A stretch of 20,687 nt of DNA from a virus, in IMG/VR virus record IMGVR_UViG_3300046170_000360, positions 1 to 20,687 of that record; one strand, 5' to 3'. This document shows, piece by piece, positions 15,364 to 20,687 of the stretch (its first letter is position 1; every line of letters starts with the position of its first letter). The notes under the pieces were generated by a model. It was given only the letters and a program-made list of their open reading frames with translations. It was not told the DNA's origin and ran no database searches. The translations under genes and the position numbers were made by a program.

Positions 15364-15853
15364 AAGTTATTGTTTGAACAAAATTCAAACTATCTTTCTG
15401 ATCATTTGATACAATATACATATTAGTAGACGGAAACATAACAAACATATTTTTTTTAAGTTCTATGTCCCAACTTCTTCCCTTACGTCTATTATCATCA
15501 AAATGTATTCTTACCCAACACTTATCAACTTTAACTCCGTAAAGCATTGTAAAGTCAGGTGAGTTTCGAAGATCTACTGGATCAACATTTAATAAAGGTT
15601 TAGATACTTGACCGGGTTTATAAATGTCACCCCAAGAATCCTTGTTGACTAAATGAATACCATAATCAAGACCAATAAAGTCTCTCATATAAGTATTTAA
15701 CATATCCCAAGTTCTTGAAAATGGAAATTGTTTATTAGTAAATGATGATTGTAAAATATCGTTAGTAAGTTTTTCTTGGTCTATCTCAAAACCTTTCGGC
15801 ATATCGATATCACCATAGAATAGACTTTGTTCTGTTAATACTTTCTTTTGCAT
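15350..15853 (-). CDS. degenerate oxygenase-fold protein (possible pseudoenzyme)
   Basis: A 167-residue protein at the head of the oxygenase block. The C-terminal half resembles the same fold: VRIHFDDNRRKGRSWDIEL at 114-132 with H117 and D119, then NMFVMFPSTNMYIVS at 135-149. Aligning FPSTNMY with FPSFVWH of the next gene puts Y146 where the distal iron His should be and L156 where the 2OG-binding Arg should be. If that alignment is right, the protein is probably not a canonical oxygenase and may be a partner or scaffold. A TTGACA-type promoter-like element precedes it, and GGTGGTGG takes the place of a normal ribosome site. The fold assignment is by eye. Confidence 0.6.
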   Translation of the reverse strand: MQKKVLTEQSLFYGDIDMPKGFEIDQEKLTNDILQSSFTNKQFPFSRTWDMLNTYMRDFIGLDYGIHLVNKDSWGDIYKPGQVSKPLLNVDPVDLRNSPDFTMLYGVKVDKCWVRIHFDDNRRKGRSWDIELKKNMFVMFPSTNMYIVSNDQKDSLNFVQTITYEYI

Positions 15854-15863
15854 ACCACCACCA

Positions 15864-15892
15864 TATATAAAATAATATTAATTATTTGTCAA
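15864..15892 (-). promoter_or_regulatory. sigma70-like promoter before the oxygenase block
   Basis: A perfect TTGACA at 15892-15887 starts directly after the TAG stop of the MAHFAKL-type gene. After a 17-bp spacer comes TATATA at 15869-15864, 10 nt before the ATG at 15853. A transcript would begin almost at the start codon. AT-rich DNA produces chance hits, but the exact -35 box and 17-bp spacing are favourable. Confidence 0.45.
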
Positions 15893-16411
15893 CTATTGAG
15901 CAACCCAAGCTGTTCCGTTCCAATCGTAAATAGATGTATCAGTGTGATCTGTTGCATCTTTATTACTTTTTTTACCTTCCCAACCTTTAGTATTATCAGC
16001 TTGATATGCAGTTTCATTCCAAGTAATAGTCCAATCCCATACAACAGGATCTGCGCCATCATCAGTCACTGATGGATAAGTAATTGGTGCATCCCAAGAT
16101 GCAGTTGAAGTATTTTTAGTCCAAGACGCATATGGTTTTTTAGGCCAGAAAATTTGATTATCTTCGTCCCATTCATAACCTATACCTGCGTAGTTACCTC
16201 TAAAAGGTGTACCACCATCTTTATGTTGATTACCAGATGTATTGTATGAAGTTTGAATCCACATTTGTGCAGGCCAATTATTATGTGTTTCTAAATATTG
16301 TTGACCTACTGCTTCGTCTTCAACACCATCAGCATTTAACATATCTTTGTTATCAAGTGTTAATACTTGAATAACTTTACTGTTAGTTCCTAGTTTTGCA
16401 AAATGTGCCAT
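15893..16411 (-). CDS. MAHFAKL-type marine phage protein of unknown function
   Basis: A 172-residue protein with a strong AAGGAG ribosome site. It begins MAHFAKLGTNSKVIQVLTLDN and contains WIQTSYNTSGNQHKDGG, FRGNYAGIGYEWDEDNQIFW and PYASWTKNTSTASWDAPITY, ending in Trp-rich repeats (IYDWNGTAWV). I recall this pattern (MAHFAKL, WVQTSYN, NYAGIGY, PSW, WDAP) from many cyanophage and other marine phage genomes, where it is uncharacterised and usually near tail genes. The Trp/Tyr-rich strands suggest a carbohydrate-binding or fibre-associated beta domain. That is inference. It separates the Gly-rich fibre genes from the oxygenase block. Confidence 0.8.
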   Translation of the reverse strand: MAHFAKLGTNSKVIQVLTLDNKDMLNADGVEDEAVGQQYLETHNNWPAQMWIQTSYNTSGNQHKDGGTPFRGNYAGIGYEWDEDNQIFWPKKPYASWTKNTSTASWDAPITYPSVTDDGADPVVWDWTITWNETAYQADNTKGWEGKKSNKDATDHTDTSIYDWNGTAWVAQ

Positions 16412-16421
16412 AATTATTCTC

Positions 16422-16450
16422 CTTATATATTATTTTTAATTATTATTCAA
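16422..16450 (-). promoter_or_regulatory. weak sigma70-like element with the shared geometry
   Basis: TTGAAT at 16450-16445 follows the TAG stop of the upstream fibre gene. After 17 bp comes TATAAG at 16427-16422, 10 nt before the ATG at 16411. The -10 overlaps the AAGGAG ribosome site of that gene, so a transcript starting here would lose it. This copy is therefore the least convincing of the three. Confidence 0.25.
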
Positions 16451-17932
16451 CTACTGAAATTTATATCTTATCATTACAATACCTGAACCACCGGCTCCTA
16501 TACTTCCGCCAGGTCCATAACCAGCTCCACCACCGCCTCCCATATTAGCTGCGGCAGTACCTTCTGCAGGTCCACCACCACCAGCTCCACCACCACTAGG
16601 ATGACTTATTGGTCTTCCACCACCACCGCCAGCAAAATATTGTCCTGCAGCTCTTGGTTCTGAAGGGGGAGAAGATGCAGGTTCACCAAAAGAAGGGGAT
16701 GCTGGTCCTATAAAAGTTGTTGGAACAAAAGATCCATCGCCACCCGTACTTATATCTTCTGCTCCTGCCGTGCTTGCTCCACCGCCACCTGCTCCATATG
16801 AACCTGCACCAGGTCCACTTATCGTACCACCAGGTTTTCCTTGAGGTGGACTTACTGGAGGTACATTACCTGCTCCTCCAGAAATTGCTCCAGGTCCACT
16901 AGTATCTCGAGACCCAGCTCCACCACCAGAACCACCATCAGCACCAGGTCTTTGCGGAGTGGGGCTATGATTTCCAGCAGCTCCACCACCTGCAGATGTT
17001 ATTGTTGAAAAACTTGAATTTGAACCGCAATTTCTAGAACTAGATCCACCAGCTCCGCCGCCACCAACGACTACTGGATATCCTTGTGCTGATACAGGTA
17101 AAGCTGCTGGACCATTTAAAGGTGAAGCTGGACTTAAAGCTGTAAATGATCTGAAACCACCTGCTCCTCCTCCACCACCTTGATCACATCCACCAGATCC
17201 ACCACCAGCTACCACTAAATATTCAACTGTATTTGATCCTGCTGAATTACCTACTGAACAAACAGTAAAAGTTCCTGGTCCTGTAAAAATATGGGTTTTA
17301 AAATCACCACAAGTAGATATAGTATTACCTCCTGTTGCTGAAATATATTGTGCTCCATACATTGTTGTAGTTTGATCTTCTGTTGGAATCCAACCTTTAG
17401 TTGCGTCTACGTATACAAGCATTAGAGATTGACCATTTGTTGAAGACGTTCCATCAGCTGCAGATCCTTGAATATTAGAACTATTTCTACCTATTGTTAA
17501 ATTGTTTGTTGCAAAAGTTCTTGCATAATCATTGAAACCTACGATATCTCCTGCACTTGGTGAGGCAGGTAAAGTAGCAGTTACTGCTCCTGATGTAGTA
17601 TTAACAAAATAACCTTCACCACTGGCTGCTGTAAAATTTCCTGTTTTAATACTACCTGTTTGCCAATCAACAGTTCCTGTTCTACCGAATCCTGTCTGAC
17701 TTGCTCCGCTTGCAAGTGATACTGTATCACCAGAAGCACCCAAAGTTATTGTAGTTCCTGATTGTGAAATTATACTTCCGCCATCAGTTGCCTTTAATGC
17801 ATTTGATTTTAAATCTCCATTAACTGTTACTGGAACTCCTGCTGTTACTGAAACTGAATCTCCAGAATCTCCAACAGTTACTGTACCACAATTTGTTCTT
17901 GGACTAATTTTATTTACTTTTACTTCACTCAT
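16451..17932 (-). CDS. Gly-rich tail fibre/adhesin, paralogue 3
   Basis: A 493-residue protein with three parts. Residues 1-85 are a fibre start with repeated TxxLGASGDTV-type units, the second followed by GFGRTGTVDWQTGSIKT. Residues about 95-185 are the beta module with LPASPSAGDIV, NNLTIGRNSSNI and LVYVDATKGW. After a conserved link (HIFTGPGTFTV, 214-224), residues from about 240 are Gly-rich with many Gly runs, containing PPVSPPQG at 358-365. The end is GGSGIVMIRYKFQ. The Gly-rich part recalls polyglycine-II-type adhesins such as T-even gp38, where loops bind receptors. That comparison is inference. It is 37-50 residues longer than the other two paralogues, mainly through an extra N-terminal unit. 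Confidence 0.8.
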   Translation of the reverse strand: MSEVKVNKISPRTNCGTVTVGDSGDSVSVTAGVPVTVNGDLKSNALKATDGGSIISQSGTTITLGASGDTVSLASGASQTGFGRTGTVDWQTGSIKTGNFTAASGEGYFVNTTSGAVTATLPASPSAGDIVGFNDYARTFATNNLTIGRNSSNIQGSAADGTSSTNGQSLMLVYVDATKGWIPTEDQTTTMYGAQYISATGGNTISTCGDFKTHIFTGPGTFTVCSVGNSAGSNTVEYLVVAGGGSGGCDQGGGGGAGGFRSFTALSPASPLNGPAALPVSAQGYPVVVGGGGAGGSSSRNCGSNSSFSTITSAGGGAAGNHSPTPQRPGADGGSGGGAGSRDTSGPGAISGGAGNVPPVSPPQGKPGGTISGPGAGSYGAGGGGASTAGAEDISTGGDGSFVPTTFIGPASPSFGEPASSPPSEPRAAGQYFAGGGGGRPISHPSGGGAGGGGPAEGTAAANMGGGGGAGYGPGGSIGAGGSGIVMIRYKFQ

Positions 17933-17939
17933 AATTTAC

Positions 17940-19283
17940 CTATTGAAATTTGTACCTTATTATTATCACACCTGATCCACCATTTCCACCACCTGCATTA
18001 CCAGATCCTCCACCTGCTCCTCCACCACCGGCGCCTTTGTTAGCATCACCATTTTGTCCCGTTGAACAAGACCCCCCTGGACTTCCAGCTCCTCCACCAC
18101 CGTTTCCACCGCTACCACCTGGACCTGTGGTTCCACCACCACCGCCACCAGCATAAGGCGTTGAACTTGCTGTAATTGAACTAGTTGTTCCAGCACCTCC
18201 ATTTCCTCCTGGACCATTACTACCTGCTACAGTTGCTCCACCACCGCCACCACCACCTGATGGATGAGAAGTTCCCCCAGAATTTCCTTGAGGAGGACTT
18301 ACGGGAGGAGTATTTCCTCCACCATTATTAGAACCTGCATTTCCACTAGCTCCAGCTCCACCTCCAGATCCACCATCATCACCATCTTGTCCTTCGTTAG
18401 CTCCACCGCCACCGCCACCAGTAGAAGTTACTGTTGAAAAAACTGAATTATTACCAACTTCACCTGCTCCTCCAGTTCCACCACCACCTACTGTAATTGG
18501 ATATGCTTGAGCGGTAACTGTTACTGATGTTCCACCAGGATTACCATTTTTAGGTGAAGCAGTATAAGAATCTACTGGGCTTTTAAATTCTCTATAACCA
18601 CCAGCACCACCTCCCCCACCACCATTTCTTGCAGGACCATTTTGACTATTTCCACCAGCTCCTCCTCCAGCAACTACTGTATAAGAAACTACATTCTCTG
18701 CTGCAGTTGATGAAACTTTACAAACTGTAAATGTTCCTGGACCTGTAAATGTATGAATTTTAAAATTTCCTGAAGTTGTTATTGTTCCACCTGATGCAAC
18801 TAAATTAGGATTACCTATAACATTAGATGTTGAATCTTGAACGTTTTTCCATCCTTCAGTATCATCAACATAAACAAAAGTTACAGATTGACCTTCTGTA
18901 GTTAAAGTTATGTCTGCATTTACTCCACCAATTTTTTGTGAACCATTTGGTGAAATTGTTAAACCATTTGTTTGAAATGTATTTGTGTAGTCAACAACAG
19001 AAACAATATTACCTGCTGTTCCTGCTGGTAAGTTCATTGTAAATGCACCGCCTGAAGTGTTTGCAAAATAACCTTCACCATTTGCAGCTGTGAATGTGCT
19101 TGTTTTAATTGACCCTGTTTGCCAGTCTACTGTTCCTGTACGACCAAAACCGGATTGCGATGCACCTGATGCAAGAGTAACGGTATCGCCACTTGCACCA
19201 ATAGTAATTGTATTACTATTTTCATTGATAATGTTATTACCGTCTTGATCCTGAATATTGTCTACTTTAATTGTACTTGTCAT
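17940..19283 (-). CDS. Gly-rich tail fibre/adhesin, paralogue 2
   Basis: A 447-residue paralogue with the same order of parts: TITIGASGDTVTLASGA at 25-41, GFGRTGTVDWQTGSIKT at 45-61, the beta module ending FVYVDDTEGW at about 136-145, and HTFTGPGTFTV at 177-187. From about 204 onward it is Gly-rich, with NTPPVSPPQG at 324-333 and a GGSGVIIIRYKFQ end. It has the most polyglycine of the three. The start has no clear ribosome site and lies 2 nt after the upstream stop, so translation is probably coupled. Because all three ends are identical (IRYKFQ), the end probably has a conserved structural job, while the Gly-rich loops vary, as expected for receptor-binding surfaces. Confidence 0.8.
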   Translation of the reverse strand: MTSTIKVDNIQDQDGNNIINENSNTITIGASGDTVTLASGASQSGFGRTGTVDWQTGSIKTSTFTAANGEGYFANTSGGAFTMNLPAGTAGNIVSVVDYTNTFQTNGLTISPNGSQKIGGVNADITLTTEGQSVTFVYVDDTEGWKNVQDSTSNVIGNPNLVASGGTITTSGNFKIHTFTGPGTFTVCKVSSTAAENVVSYTVVAGGGAGGNSQNGPARNGGGGGGAGGYREFKSPVDSYTASPKNGNPGGTSVTVTAQAYPITVGGGGTGGAGEVGNNSVFSTVTSTGGGGGGANEGQDGDDGGSGGGAGASGNAGSNNGGGNTPPVSPPQGNSGGTSHPSGGGGGGGATVAGSNGPGGNGGAGTTSSITASSTPYAGGGGGGTTGPGGSGGNGGGGAGSPGGSCSTGQNGDANKGAGGGGAGGGSGNAGGGNGGSGVIIIRYKFQ

Positions 19284-19285
19284 AA

Positions 19286-20671
19286 TTATTGAAATTTATA
19301 CCTTATTATTACTATACCAGAGCCACCATTTCCAGCTTTAGCTGCTGGTGAAGAAGTTCCTGTGTTTCCACCACCTCCACCACCTCTGTTAGTAGTTCCA
19401 TCTCCAGCGTTTCTATCTATAGGTGGACTTGCTGCTGGCGCAGAAGTTGCTCCAACTCCACCTGTTCCACAAGGAGAAGCTGCTCCGCCTGCTGCAGAAG
19501 TTGGTCCATTTTGCGCTCCACCTCCAGCACCACCTGCATATGAAACTGCACTTCCTGTAATTGCTGTTGGTACACCTACAGCTCCATTACCTGCGGAGTT
19601 GTTATTACCAACAGGTGTTTGTGTTGCTGCAGCACCTGCACCACCACCTCCACCACCTTTTCCATTTAAACCTGGTTGACCACTACTTCGACCACCATCT
19701 TGTCCTTGAGGTGGACTAACAGGAGGTGTATTTCCCGATCCTCCCGTTCTACAAGCAGTTGCACCACCACCACCACCTCCAGATCCACCTGGATCTCCAT
19801 TTCCAGAACTTGGTGGTCCACCGCCGCCACCACCACCAGCTGATGTTATACTTGAAAAAACTGAATTAACTCCATTTGCTCCAGGAGTACAAGAACCGGT
19901 TACACCGGTTCCACCTCCACCCACTGTAATTGGAAAGCCTGTTGCTGTAATTGATATATCTGCTGCTCCTTCTAATGGACTAGCTGTATAAGTATCTACA
20001 GGTGATTTATTTTCTCTAAATCCTCCTGCTCCACCGCCGCCACCACCATTTCCTCCAGAACCTCCTGCTCCACCACCAGCTATAACTGCATAACTTACTG
20101 TATTTTCTGCAGCCACAGTTGATATTTGAGAAACACAAAAAGTTCCTGGGCCAGTGAATGTATGAATTTTAAAATCTCCAGAAGTTGTTATTGTACCACC
20201 AGTTGCAACTATGAATTGGCTTCCTGTAACTGAATTAGATGTTTCTTGAACATTAATCCAACCTTCTGTTGAATCAACATATACGAAAGTTGCTGTTTGA
20301 CCTTCAGTAGATAATGTTGCATCTGCTGCAACACCACCAATTTTTTCCGATCCATTTGGACTAACTGTTAAATTATTTGTTTGAAAAGTTCTTGTGTAAT
20401 CTGAAACTGCAACAACTGCACCAGCACTACCTGCTGGAAGATTAACAGTAAATGCTCCTCCACTTGTATTACAAAAATACCCCTCTCCTGCTGCCGCAGT
20501 AAACGTAGCTGTTTTAATACTTCCTGTTTGCCAAGACACAGCTTGAACTCCAGATACTTTAGATGCAGATAGTGTTGCACCTGACGGAATTGTTACTGTA
20601 TCACCAGAAGCACCTAGTGTTAATGTAGTTCCGCATTGTGGTTCAACTGTATTTACTTCTATTTTACTCAT
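19286..20671 (-). CDS. Gly-rich tail fibre/adhesin, paralogue 1
   Basis: A 461-residue paralogue. TTLTLGASGDTVTIPSGATL lies near residues 15-34, WQTGSIKTATFTAA at 47-60, the beta module with NLPAGSAGAVV and FVYVDSTEGW at about 77-138, and HTFTGPGTFCV at 170-180. A Gly-rich half follows, with NTPPVSPPQG at 314-323 and GGSGIVIIRYKFQ at the end. It differs from its siblings in several Cys residues (C67, C179, C261, C307, C401) that could be solvent-exposed. The ATG is in a TAATG arrangement, so an upstream gene beyond the right edge may end here; only 16 bases of it are visible, too few to identify. No ribosome site is visible. Confidence 0.8.
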   Translation of the reverse strand: MSKIEVNTVEPQCGTTLTLGASGDTVTIPSGATLSASKVSGVQAVSWQTGSIKTATFTAAAGEGYFCNTSGGAFTVNLPAGSAGAVVAVSDYTRTFQTNNLTVSPNGSEKIGGVAADATLSTEGQTATFVYVDSTEGWINVQETSNSVTGSQFIVATGGTITTSGDFKIHTFTGPGTFCVSQISTVAAENTVSYAVIAGGGAGGSGGNGGGGGGAGGFRENKSPVDTYTASPLEGAADISITATGFPITVGGGGTGVTGSCTPGANGVNSVFSSITSAGGGGGGGPPSSGNGDPGGSGGGGGGATACRTGGSGNTPPVSPPQGQDGGRSSGQPGLNGKGGGGGGAGAAATQTPVGNNNSAGNGAVGVPTAITGSAVSYAGGAGGGAQNGPTSAAGGAASPCGTGGVGATSAPAASPPIDRNAGDGTTNRGGGGGGNTGTSSPAAKAGNGGSGIVIIRYKFQ

Positions 20672-20687
20672 TAAATAATTACCAATG

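Noticed and set aside
15848-16072. Plus-strand open frame with hydrophobic, Cys/Ile/Ser-rich sequence
   Set aside because: Antisense to the MAHFAKL-type gene. Hydrophobicity comes from the complement of AT-rich codons, and no start signal is visible.
17950-18156. Proline-rich open frame on the plus strand
   Set aside because: It is the exact antisense of the Gly-rich fibre domain. GGN codons read as NCC on the other strand, so Pro-rich open frames appear automatically. The same holds for 19362-19679.

Overview
The window is a stretch of late, structural genes from an AT-rich tailed bacteriophage, most likely marine. All genes lie on the minus strand, so transcription runs from right to left. 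They are packed with short gaps or overlaps, and at least five start codons sit in a TAATG stop/start overlap. No integrase, transposase, tRNA, CRISPR array or obvious host gene is visible, and no stretch of 300 bases lacks a gene. A tail-nozzle-like protein, long internal virion-type proteins and several fibre genes suggest a short-tailed phage. GGR(I/M)G motifs, a protein of the type starting MAHFAKL, and clustered 2OG-Fe(II) oxygenases resemble uncultured marine phages such as those of SAR11 and picocyanobacteria. The host assignment is inference.

Layout in transcription order. (1) 20671-16451: three tandem paralogous tail-fibre/adhesin proteins, each with a fibre module, a long glycine-rich domain, an invariant PPVSPPQG motif and a shared IRYKFQ C-terminus. 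(2) 16411-15893: a MAHFAKL-type phage protein of unknown role. (3) 15853-12956: five consecutive genes that look like double-stranded beta-helix, 2OG-Fe(II) oxygenase-like proteins. Four keep a recognisable or plausible metal-binding pattern and the first looks degenerate. One is extremely AT-rich. A promoter-like sequence precedes the block and a strong hairpin follows it, so it looks like a cassette inserted into the tail locus. (4) 12889-11018: two repeat proteins with the same caps but different repeat number, then a fibre protein carrying the same module as the glycine-rich proteins. (5) 11007-6786: nozzle-like protein, a Gly-linked protein with a Cys-containing C-terminal domain, a 55-residue protein and two small virion-type proteins. 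(6) 6746-1: four internal virion/ejection-type proteins. The last is at least about 1,300 residues long, is broken by four apparent +1 frameshifts in its final 1.6 kb, and runs off the left edge.

Three 39-bp intergenic gaps share one geometry: TAG stop, TTG-type -35, 17-bp spacer, TATA-type -10, 10 nt, ATG. The most interesting possibility is that the oxygenase cassette modifies the neighbouring glycine/proline-containing fibres. That is a hypothesis from gene order and motifs, not something the sequence proves. All assignments come from reading the sequence by eye; no database search was run.
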